Source: an uncultured Dictyoglomus sp. (GTDB lineage: Bacteria; Dictyoglomota; Dictyoglomia; Dictyoglomales; Dictyoglomaceae). Taken from it: DNA of 5,300 bases. Below, in pieces: positions 1 to 5,126 of the stretch; the stretch's first letter is position 1, and every line of letters starts with the position of its first letter. Below the pieces are notes generated by a model. The model made no database searches. It was not told the DNA's origin and saw only the letters and a program-made list of their open reading frames with translations. The stretch lies in contig CALHTV010000134.1 of the NCBI GenBank assembly GCA_938039765.1, positions 1 to 5,300 on the forward strand, given 5' to 3'. The translations under genes were made by a program, and so were the position numbers.

Positions 1-1
1 T

Positions 2-910
2 TATTTAGCCTATAAATTAAGAAAACTACTAACAGAAACACCTATTGGAGAAATCAAACCAGATATCCAAGCTGACGAAAAATTTAAAAAGAAAACCATT
101 GAAGAAGGAATGAGAGATGAAACTCTATGGAAAAATATGGTTGATGAACTAATTAAAAATTTCGACCTAGGCAAGCGAGAGGGAAAGGCATGGGAAGCGT
201 TATATGCTTTTACGGTTTACTACTCTTCCAAATCCTCAACTTTTTGGCCAGCAATAAAAGAAAAATTCCCTGAAAAATGTAAGCAAATAGAAGAAGAAAT
301 GAGAAATCAAACTCTATGGGAAAATGCAATTGATAAAGTAATTGAATATCTCAACAGAAGTCAGCAAAAAGGAAATACAGAATCAGCGTGGTATGCTTTT
401 CAAGGTTACTACTCTCTTAAATCTTCAAATCTTTGGTCAGAAATGAAAGAAAAATTTCCTGATAAATGTGAAGAAATAGAAAGAGGAATAAGAAACCAAA
501 CTCTCTGGGGGAATATGCTTGATGAAGTAATTCAAAATCTCAATCAAGGTCAGCGAAAAGGAACTTTAGGGCCAACGTGGTATACTTTTCAAGCTTACTT
601 CATTCTTAAATCCTCAGATCTTTGGCCAGCAATAAAAACAACATTCCCTGAAAAATGTAAGCAAATAGAAGAAGGTATGAAAAACCAAACTCTGTGGGAA
701 AATGAGGTTGATATAATAATAAGCTATACCAACTCACCACAAAAAGGATTAATGTGGGTAAATTTTCTAGGTTACTCCTATATTCTTTTCTTCCTCTCAG
801 ACCTCGAAAAAACTGCTGAAGAAAAGCTAAAACAAAAAGAATTAGAAAAAGCTCTTCACCCTGAAAAACAAAAAGATATTCCTCCAAGACCAGAATCAAG
901 GAGTTTTTAG
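2..910 (+). CDS. Tandem 63-residue repeat protein, 5' end outside the window
   Basis: I do not recognise a family. The frame is open back to position 2, 36 codons before the first internal ATG at 110, so the gene very likely starts outside the window and that ATG is probably not the start. From 110 it holds three repeats of exactly 63 residues (starting at 110, 299 and 488) and a degenerate fourth from 677. Each begins M/I-R/K-N/D-Q/E-TLW. Each full repeat has a central aromatic patch (W/Y-x-x-F then YY or YF), a KSS-x-x-W segment and an FP-x-KC-x-x-IE end. The residues just before 110 (EKF then IEEG) resemble a repeat end, so another repeat probably lies upstream. The fourth unit loses the pattern after its aromatic patch and ends in a Lys/Glu-rich, proline-containing tail. 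The repeats look helical, and a scaffold or binding role is conceivable but unproven. No signal peptide can be judged because the N-terminus is missing. Confidence 0.85.
   Translation, partial: YLAYKLRKLLTETPIGEIKPDIQADEKFKKKTIEEGMRDETLWKNMVDELIKNFDLGKREGKAWEALYAFTVYYSSKSSTFWPAIKEKFPEKCKQIEEEMRNQTLWENAIDKVIEYLNRSQQKGNTESAWYAFQGYYSLKSSNLWSEMKEKFPDKCEEIERGIRNQTLWGNMLDEVIQNLNQGQRKGTLGPTWYTFQAYFILKSSDLWPAIKTTFPEKCKQIEEGMKNQTLWENEVDIIISYTNSPQKGLMWVNFLGYSYILFFLSDLEKTAEEKLKQKELEKALHPEKQKDIPPRPESRSF
110..676 (+). repeat. Three in-frame 189-bp tandem repeats
   Basis: The units are 110-298, 299-487 and 488-676, each exactly 189 bp (63 codons), so copy-number change would keep the frame. Conservation is visible at DNA level too: a 30-bp stretch at 266-295 (unit 1) recurs identically at 644-673 (unit 3), exactly two periods away. 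Units 1 and 3 also share the segment encoding WPAIK, where unit 2 encodes WSEMK. A degenerate fourth copy follows from 677. Confidence 0.9.
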
Positions 911-1190
911 ATTTAAGTTTTATTTTATAGACCCTTTTATAACAAAGAATCCCAGGATTAAAGCAAGATGTTAATGTAAGTCAAATAAAAAAATCAACTT
1001 TCGGGAATGACCAAAGCTAATTATTATCGAATTTCAACCATTGGGTATTTTTAATAGAAAGATTATACTAAAAAGCTTTTAGAGCACCTTTACTTTTTGC
1101 CAGAAGACTCCTAATAGTGCATCTTTATACCAGATCATATAAACTTCAAACTGATGGCAAGTTGTAGGTCTTATATCTATCACTATAATA
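911..1190. other. AT-rich intergenic stretch with no supported gene
   Basis: I see no reading frame with a credible start and no tRNA or rRNA signature. The only structure is a 10-bp palindrome at 1071-1080 (AAAAGCTTTT), which lacks a GC stem and is too weak to call a terminator. The 3' end of the gap contains the promoter-like site described separately. Confidence 0.55.
1162..1189 (+). promoter_or_regulatory. Possible sigma-70-type promoter for the methyltransferase
   Basis: A perfect -10 hexamer TATAAT lies at 1184-1189, and a weak -35-like TTGTAG lies at 1162-1167 with 16 bases between them. Transcription would start around 1196, almost inside the Shine-Dalgarno-like GAGGAG at 1195-1200, so the leader would be very short. 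In AT-rich DNA such a hexamer can arise by chance. Confidence 0.3.
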
Positions 1191-1191
1191 A

Positions 1192-1200
1192 TGAGAGGAG
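1192..1200 (+). promoter_or_regulatory. Strong Shine-Dalgarno-like site without a matching ATG
   Basis: TGAGAGGAG is the best ribosome-binding match in the upstream region, but no in-frame ATG, GTG or TTG follows at normal spacing. The methyltransferase frame is open from 1195. An in-frame ATT lies at 1210, 9 bases after the GGAG. The only nearby TTG (1206) is out of frame and reaches a stop within three codons. The site could serve a rare ATT start, or a base error may hide a normal start. Confidence 0.35.
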
Positions 1201-1254
1201 ATATATTGGATTAAATTATTTCGCAAAGAAGGAAAGGAATTTTGGGAAAGAGAA

Positions 1255-1992
1255 ATGAAACAAATTGGTAGATTATGGTTTGATTATGTAGCACCTGAAA
1301 CATATCTAAGGCTTTTCGAAGAAATTCTTAAAGGAGAAGAAAAATTCCCAGAAGGTTTTACGGTCCTCGATTTAGCTTGCGGCTTTCCTCCGCCAAAAGA
1401 AAAGACTTTAAAAAGAGAAACCCCCTTAGCTTCTTCAGCTCAAGAAATTTTAGAAAAAATGGGAGCAAGAATTATTGGACTTGATATTAGTCTCACTGCT
1501 TTAGAAGAACAGAAAAAAATGGGAAGGGAGGCTGTATTAGGTGATGCATTTTCTCTCCCTTTTAAAAATGATTCTTTAGATGCTTGTTTAATTTATAATC
1601 TCACTAATGCTACTTTTAAATCACCAATTGGTGGAACAGAGATTCCAATTTCCAAGGAAGAAATAAAGGTTATACTAGAAGAAGTTTTTCGGGTTTTAAA
1701 GCCTGGTGGATTTGTTATTGTTAATCAATTTGGTTATGCTTGGTTTGAAAGTAAATTCGGGCACAGTACCACTACTTTATTAGTTGATAAGATAGTTCCA
1801 CTTGAAGTAATTAAAAAATTAGCAGAAGAGATAGGTTTTAAAAATATTAAATCTTTGCCTTTCAGTAAAGAAAGATTGAAAAAGGGTGAGGAGTTAATTC
1901 TCGAAAGTTTTCCTTTACCTCCATCAGTTATTGAAGATCTTGGCTTTCGATTAATCAGAAAAGAAGCAGGTGCTTTTTATATGGAGAAATAA
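1255..1992 (+). CDS. Class I SAM-dependent methyltransferase (Methyltransf_11-like)
   Basis: This 245-residue protein should transfer a methyl group from S-adenosylmethionine; the acceptor cannot be inferred. The Rossmann-type motifs appear in order: motif I VLDLACG (residues 37-43), acidic motif II GLDIS (75-79), GDAFSLPF (96-103) followed by SLD at 107-109, and EEVFRVLKPGG (142-152) leading into the next strand. In motif I the usual glycine-rich end is replaced by FPPP. A loop of about 20 residues separates motif I from the next helix. The start at 1255 is the first in-frame ATG. The frame stays open upstream to 1195 with plausible coding sequence (KLFRKEGKEFWERE), so the true N-terminus may be up to 18 codons longer. 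The gene stands alone, with gaps of more than 250 bases on both sides. It could be a small-molecule, quinone, lipid or protein methyltransferase. Confidence 0.88.
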   Translation: MKQIGRLWFDYVAPETYLRLFEEILKGEEKFPEGFTVLDLACGFPPPKEKTLKRETPLASSAQEILEKMGARIIGLDISLTALEEQKKMGREAVLGDAFSLPFKNDSLDACLIYNLTNATFKSPIGGTEIPISKEEIKVILEEVFRVLKPGGFVIVNQFGYAWFESKFGHSTTTLLVDKIVPLEVIKKLAEEIGFKNIKSLPFSKERLKKGEELILESFPLPPSVIEDLGFRLIRKEAGAFYMEK

Positions 1993-2326
1993 ACATAGTT
2001 TTTAAACTTCTACCCCATATAGATGGCAAAAAACATTAAAAGAATCATTAAGTCTTCAAATAAGAAAGGCTAAAAAATCCTTGTAGTTTTAATACCATTT
2101 CTTAAATATGGGATCTTCTATATAAACATATTATTTATTATTGAGAGTCTGGTTAACAATGGGGGGGTCCACATATATATGTCAGATAAGAAATTAGTAA
2201 TTTATAATTTAAGTAGTAAGTAATTTTAAGTAATAATTAATATATTACCTCATTCTGAAAATTCTAAAATAGAAAATGTTTGATAAAATAGCTCAATAGG
2301 TCGAAATTAAAAAATTAAACAAAACA
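1993..2326. other. AT-rich intergenic region with a G7 run and a palindrome
   Basis: No real gene is visible. The region has a G7 run at 2161-2167, conspicuous in this AT-rich setting, followed at once by the 12-bp perfect palindrome ACATATATATGT at 2171-2182. Past it lie loose direct repeats of an AAGTAAT-type motif at about 2207-2236. Two tiny frames occur, 2179-2223 (14 residues) and 2276-2299 (7 residues); neither has a ribosome-binding site. The palindrome could be an operator, but nothing ties it to a regulator. Confidence 0.5.
2281..2289 (+). promoter_or_regulatory. Possible extended -10 promoter for the receiver-like gene
   Basis: TGATAAAAT matches the extended -10 pattern TGnTATAAT except for one base, about 38 bases before the ATG at 2327. 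No good -35 is visible. A very similar TGCTAAAAT (3458-3466) precedes the kinase region, which modestly supports both, but AT-rich DNA gives such matches by chance. Confidence 0.25.
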
Positions 2327-2977
2327 ATGTTAAGAGAAAAATTACCAAAAGAAAAAGAGCCACAACAAAGACCTTTTAGAATTTTAATTTTAGAAGATCA
2401 ATTCGTTGAGGAAGCAAGAGAAGCATTTTCTTCATTAAAATGGGTCGAGGTTAAAGTTGTCTCTACTTTAAAAGAACTGAAAGAACTCGAAGAATATGAA
2501 CCAGATTTAGTCATTCTAGATAGAAATGTTCCTGAAGAAGAGGGTAAAGAACCACAAGATTTATTAGAAAAGGCAGCAGGGTTGGTAAAAAGTAAATTCC
2601 CTCAAGCTCTTGTAATTGGATATTCTTCATTATTTCACCATGGAGCAATCCAAGGAGCAGAAATAGGAGCAGAAAAAGGTGCAGAAATAGGTGAAATAAT
2701 CGAGGGGAACATTATGCCTGTTTTAATAATTCCTAAAGAGTTAGGAGATAAGAGTAAACGAGATTCTTGGTTAGGGGCTTTCAAAATAGGTTTAAGAAGC
2801 ATTTCTAATGTTGAATTATTGGAAAAAAAATTATTTGAGGTATTAAGGTCTCTGCCCGATGAAGGAAAAAAGTTTATTTTAGATATTTATGCAGAAGCTA
2901 ATCCAGAACTTAAGGAAGCATTAGAAAGGCGATTGAAATATACTGGTGAAAGCAAAGAAACTATTTCTACAGAATAA
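2327..2977 (+). CDS. Response-regulator receiver-like protein, degenerate and without an output domain
   Basis: The 216-residue protein begins with a charged tail and then shows a receiver (REC) pattern. RILILEDQ (18-25) gives the acidic pair E23/D24. DLVILDRNVP (60-69) gives the phospho-acceptor candidate D65 at the end of strand 3. ALVIGYSS (94-101) supplies the Ser/Thr position. The invariant lysine near strand 5 is uncertain; the best candidate is K137 in IIPKE, with the usual KP order reversed. An insertion rich in GAEI/GAEK tetrapeptides (about 106-123) makes the strand 4 to strand 5 segment longer than normal. The C-terminal 75 residues are helical and charged, with no DNA-binding motif that I recognise. 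No Shine-Dalgarno site precedes the ATG. It probably forms an operon with the small gene 9 bases downstream. It could act by protein-protein contact; whether it is phosphorylated is unknown. Confidence 0.7.
   Translation: MLREKLPKEKEPQQRPFRILILEDQFVEEAREAFSSLKWVEVKVVSTLKELKELEEYEPDLVILDRNVPEEEGKEPQDLLEKAAGLVKSKFPQALVIGYSSLFHHGAIQGAEIGAEKGAEIGEIIEGNIMPVLIIPKELGDKSKRDSWLGAFKIGLRSISNVELLEKKLFEVLRSLPDEGKKFILDIYAEANPELKEALERRLKYTGESKETISTE
2637..2695 (+). repeat. Short in-gene GAEx tetrapeptide repeat
   Basis: Inside the receiver-like gene, residues 106-123 read as units GAIQ, GAEI, GAEK, GAEI and then GEII. The DNA shows a matching 12-bp rhythm of GGAGCAGAAAT-like units. Such a repeat can gain or lose 12 bp without breaking the frame. 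The peptide would form a small-residue/charged helix in the region of helix 4 of a receiver domain. Confidence 0.6.
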
Positions 2978-2986
2978 TAAAATTCA

Positions 2987-3364
2987 ATGAATGAACCGAA
3001 TAAAAAGAGAAAAGAGAGTATAAAATATTTTGGAACCGCTAGGGCGGAATCAGATCATTATAGTGGTAATTTTTTAGGTACTATAAGATTGAATTTCGAA
3101 TATGAAAAAGAGACCGGTGAACATCTGCCCGATGAAGAATTTTATGAACCACATAGAAAATTTATTGAAGGATTAGAAAAAACTCTTGAAAGAATTCGTA
3201 GGGGCGAGTTGAGAACTGATAAAATAGTTAATGAAAAAACAATAAAAAGATTTTTGAAATTAGCAAAAGAAATTAACCCAAGAAAAAAAGAAGATATAGA
3301 TAGACTTCGTAAAGAATATGAGGAAATTCGTTTGAAATATTATAGGAATAAATTCAATTATTGA
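2987..3364 (+). CDS. Small, highly charged protein of unknown function
   Basis: I do not recognise this 125-residue protein. Its first third is mixed and aromatic (KYFGTARAESDHYSGN, a likely beta segment LGTIRLNFEYE). The rest looks helical and very rich in Lys, Arg and Glu, with heptad-like runs such as FIEGLEKTLERIRRGEL and a C-terminal helix ending KYYRNKFNY. There is no signal peptide, membrane segment or cysteine motif. The start at 2987 follows the double TAA stop of the preceding gene by only a few bases, which implies co-transcription, but no Shine-Dalgarno site is evident. A second ATG at 2991 is out of frame and soon stops. A binding-partner or adaptor role for the receiver-like protein is possible from the arrangement only. 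Confidence 0.72.
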   Translation: MNEPNKKRKESIKYFGTARAESDHYSGNFLGTIRLNFEYEKETGEHLPDEEFYEPHRKFIEGLEKTLERIRRGELRTDKIVNEKTIKRFLKLAKEINPRKKEDIDRLRKEYEEIRLKYYRNKFNY

Positions 3365-3411
3365 TAAGATAATTAAAAAATCGTAGAAGAAAATTCCCCT
3401 AACCAATCTCA

Positions 3412-3441
3412 TTGATATAGAGAACTATAGGAAGTAATAAT
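3412..3441 (+). promoter_or_regulatory. Possible sigma-70-type promoter upstream of the kinase
   Basis: TTGATA (3412-3417, five of six to the -35 consensus) and AATAAT (3436-3441, five of six to the -10 consensus) are separated by 18 bases. An alternative is the extended -10-like TGCTAAAAT at 3458-3466, which would start transcription only a few bases before the ATG at 3480. Either would drive the kinase and membrane-protein genes. Confidence 0.35.
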
Positions 3442-3479
3442 AGATCCCAAAATTATATGCTAAAATAAAATATAAAAAT

Positions 3480-3617
3480 ATGGAGGGGCTTCGCTTTAAA
3501 CAACCAGAAGAAAAACCTCAAGTAAAAAAAGAAAGAGAAGAAGAAACCTCAAGTAAAAAAAGAAAGAGAAGTTCTAACTACTCCGGAGAAGGAGTTGCCC
3601 CAGAAAACAAGAGGTAG
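3480..3617 (+). CDS. Short frame that is probably the displaced 5' end of the kinase gene
   Basis: An ATG at 3480 opens a 45-codon frame ending at TAG 3615-3617. It reads through the first copy of the 31-bp repeat as KPQVKKERE. The second copy encodes the same KPQVKKERE in the downstream kinase frame (the frame of 3595). Removing one 31-bp copy joins ATG 3480 to the kinase frame without a stop. I therefore read this as the original N-terminus of the kinase, cut off by duplication, and not as an independent peptide. No Shine-Dalgarno site precedes 3480; a purine run GGAGGGG lies just inside the frame. Confidence 0.4.
   Translation: MEGLRFKQPEEKPQVKKEREEETSSKKRKRSSNYSGEGVAPENKR
3510..3571 (+). 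repeat. Two-copy 31-bp tandem repeat with A7 tracts
   Basis: Copies at 3510-3540 and 3541-3571 match at 29 of 31 positions, differing only at the first and third base. Each holds an A7G run (3524-3531 and 3555-3562). Because 31 is not a multiple of three, the second copy shifts the frame by one base. Both copies encode KPQVKKERE, but in different frames (3480 frame for copy 1, kinase frame for copy 2), as expected of a recent duplication. Confidence 0.85.
3585..3597 (+). promoter_or_regulatory. Ribosome-binding site and TTG start candidate for the kinase
   Basis: GGAG at 3585-3588 sits 6 bases before a TTG at 3595-3597, which would start the kinase N-lobe frame. This would let translation begin downstream of the 31-bp duplication. 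The frame is also open further upstream to the TAA at 3523, so the site does not by itself prove the start. Confidence 0.45.
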
Positions 3618-3822
3618 TATCTATCAGGCACTTATTAAAGATTTTAATTCTTCTCTTAGAAATAAAGGCTACCAAGATATAATCCACCTCTCTCATAATC
3701 CTTATACCGGAAGTTATATATTTTCTGCTAAAGATAGTGAAGGAAATGAAGTTATTATAAAAGTAATAAATTTTTTTTGGCTCTACAGAAAAAACATCCT
3801 TAGAAGCAGAAGAAAGATATAA
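3595..3822 (+). CDS. Ser/Thr protein kinase, N-terminal fragment (frame broken at T8)
   Basis: This frame encodes the start of a protein-kinase N-lobe and is cut off by a frameshift. Residues about 34-56 read as the nucleotide-binding strands: NPYTGSYIFSAKD in place of a classical glycine-rich loop, then EVIIKVI with the ATP-binding lysine K56. After NFF (59-61) it enters a T8 run and continues in a false frame for 14 residues to a stop at 3820-3822. Reading T7 instead of T8 continues as GSTEKTSLEAEERYKTE, which gives the expected helix-C region with its conserved glutamate (E78, in TEVSIYKQL), and joins the downstream kinase frame without a stop. Repaired from the TTG, the protein would be about 346 residues. 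The start may instead lie at ATG 3480, across the 31-bp duplication. Confidence 0.7.
   Translation: MPQKTRGSIYQALIKDFNSSLRNKGYQDIIHLSHNPYTGSYIFSAKDSEGNEVIIKVINFFWLYRKNILRSRRKI
3771..3778 (+). other. T8 homopolymer, site of the kinase frameshift
   Basis: Eight T residues lie between AATAAA and GGC. Upstream of the run the kinase is read in the frame of 3595; downstream it is read in the frame of 3899, open from 3770. Deleting one T restores a continuous kinase domain across 3595-4636. A run this long in AT-rich DNA is prone to replication slippage, RNA polymerase slippage and sequencing error. Confidence 0.85.
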
Positions 3823-3898
3823 AACAGAGGTTAGTATATATAAACAGTTAGAAACTCAATTTCATTTACACTATAGTGAAGAAAGCGAACATTCTTCT

Positions 3899-4636
3899 TT
3901 GCCTCCCTTTCCTCAATTAAAAGATCACTTTTCTTTTGAAAGTGAAATCAGTGGAAGAAGTTTTTGTATTGTTACTGAAAAGATTAATGGTGTTCCTCTT
4001 AGCGAAATACAAATATTAAGTGAAGAACAAGCAAAAAATATCATAAAACAAATTTTGGAGGTCCTTTCTTATCTTAACTTAGTAGGTTTTGTTCATAGAG
4101 ATATTAGACCGACTAATATTATTTACGATCAAAGCGCAAATAGAATTTGTCTTATTGATTTTGATCTTGCTAGAAGAAGTTTTAAAACAAGCTATACTCT
4201 TATTGAACCCACAGGATTTTATCCTCCTGATGCCTATGCTTTATACCCGTCTCCTAATATAGATCTCGTAGCTTTAGGAAGGGTTATTCTATCTATAGCA
4301 ACAGGTCAACAAGGGGAAGCTTTGGAAATATTTAGTGAAGGAAAATTTGAAGATTTAATAAACCAACTTCCCTATAGTGAGGAATTTAAACAATTTTTAA
4401 GATATCTTATAGAATCTGACCCTAATAAGAGAATATTCCAAAATGCGCAAGAGGCTCTCCAATATTTAGAAAATCCTGATGAATTTTCAGCTCAGCTTAG
4501 AGAAAAAGAAATCTCTTCACCAAAAGATAAAAAAAGAAAAAGGGAGCATTATAGAAAAATTCTTAAGCAACTTGCAGAGTCTCTAATTAAAATTTTTGAA
4601 CGAAGATGGATGATGGAGGAAGAATATAGATGTTAG
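3899..4636 (+). CDS. Ser/Thr protein kinase, catalytic-domain fragment (C-terminal part)
   Basis: The frame is open from 3770. The first possible start inside it is a TTG at 3899 with no ribosome-binding site, so this is better read as the continuation of the kinase after the T8 slip. Numbered from 3899, it contains the hinge-like FCIVTEKINGVPL (22-34), the catalytic loop HRDIRPTN (66-73, arginine replacing the usual lysine), the metal-binding motif as DFD instead of DFG (87-89), TGFYPPD (105-111) in place of the APE motif, the helix-F aspartate in IDLVALG (121-127), and DPNKR (174-178) of the last subdomain. This is a Hanks-type fold with likely catalytic residues but atypical loops. A basic tail (KDKKRKREHYRK, 209-220) follows. 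No transmembrane segment is present in the kinase itself; membrane contact may come from the overlapping next gene. Substrate unknown. Confidence 0.8.
   Translation: MPPFPQLKDHFSFESEISGRSFCIVTEKINGVPLSEIQILSEEQAKNIIKQILEVLSYLNLVGFVHRDIRPTNIIYDQSANRICLIDFDLARRSFKTSYTLIEPTGFYPPDAYALYPSPNIDLVALGRVILSIATGQQGEALEIFSEGKFEDLINQLPYSEEFKQFLRYLIESDPNKRIFQNAQEALQYLENPDEFSAQLREKEISSPKDKKRKREHYRKILKQLAESLIKIFERRWMMEEEYRC
4615..4619 (+). promoter_or_regulatory. Shine-Dalgarno site within the kinase end for the membrane-protein gene
   Basis: GGAGG at 4615-4619 lies 10 bases before the ATG at 4630, inside the last codons of the kinase. With the 7-base gene overlap, this indicates re-initiation or coupled translation of the downstream gene. 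Confidence 0.6.
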
Positions 4637-5109
4637 AGTCTCTAACTTTGGAGTTAACAAAATTAATTAAAAAATTTGGATTAGAAAAAGAATTAAAAGA
4701 TCAGATCACTAAATTAGAAGAATTCGCAAAAAGAATTATAAGAAGATGCGAGACATTAGCAGATTATAGTGAAGAAGATGATAGCCTCAGCGGGCTTATT
4801 AGAGGATCAATTGTAGTCGGGGTAGGAAGTGGTATTGTGGGTGGAGGGATAGCCTTAAGTGCTTTAATAGGCTATCTATGGAAAGGTGTTGCTGCAATGG
4901 TAGGTACTATTATGGGTATATTTTTATTCTTTTTAAGCATTACTCTTGCCCCACTGTTGGCAGTATTAGCTTTAGATATAGTAAGGCGATCAGAAGATTT
5001 ATTCAATCTAATAACAAAAATAAAATGGTATCTCTTAAAAAACACCAGACTAAAAAAAGAAGTTAAAATAATTATTGAAGAAACATTAGATGATATGGGA
5101 CTTTTTTAA
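4630..5109 (+). CDS. Two-helix membrane protein coupled to the kinase, unknown function
   Basis: This 159-residue protein has an N-terminal amphipathic, charged helical region (1-53) and then two adjacent hydrophobic segments. The first, about 60-84, is glycine-rich (GVGSGIVGGGIAL). The second, about 87-116, is IMGIFLFF followed by LAPLLAVLAL. They are joined by a very short turn containing one lysine. A charged C-terminal helical tail (117-159) ends DDMGLF. The likely topology is a helical hairpin with both soluble ends on the same side, probably cytoplasmic given the basic residues (RRSEDL, KNTRLKK) after the second segment. There is no cleavable signal peptide. The gene overlaps the kinase stop by 7 bases and has its own GGAGG. 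It may anchor or be regulated by the kinase, or be a membrane-active effector; no family is recognised. Confidence 0.8.
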   Translation: MLESLTLELTKLIKKFGLEKELKDQITKLEEFAKRIIRRCETLADYSEEDDSLSGLIRGSIVVGVGSGIVGGGIALSALIGYLWKGVAAMVGTIMGIFLFFLSITLAPLLAVLALDIVRRSEDLFNLITKIKWYLLKNTRLKKEVKIIIEETLDDMGLF

Positions 5110-5126
5110 AATCAAATACGGATATG

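Noticed and set aside
606..899. Minus-strand open frame of 97 codons
   Set aside because: It lies wholly antisense to the repeat protein, whose repeated residues show that the plus strand is coding. Its hydrophobic content is what antisense of a Lys/Glu-rich gene produces.
1071..1080. Palindrome AAAAGCTTTT as a terminator
   Set aside because: The stem has only two G/C pairs, no loop and no adjoining U-run of the right layout.
1082..1209. Minus-strand open stretch of about 40 codons with several aromatic residues
   Set aside because: It has no good start or ribosome-binding site and ends quickly at both sides; chance cannot be excluded and no family is recognised.
2179..2223. 14-codon frame starting inside the palindrome
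   Set aside because: It is too short, has no Shine-Dalgarno site, and no homology can be judged.
3453..3480. Archaeal TATA box with a leaderless ATG at 3480
   Set aside because: TTATAT is suitably placed, but RimP and Shine-Dalgarno-like sites elsewhere in the window indicate a bacterium.
3510..3571. CRISPR-like repeat
   Set aside because: Only two directly adjoining copies, no spacers; it is a simple tandem duplication within a gene.
4878..5066. Second plus-strand frame inside the membrane-protein gene
   Set aside because: It overlaps the membrane protein fully, has no domain signal and no ribosome-binding site; it is a frame shadow.
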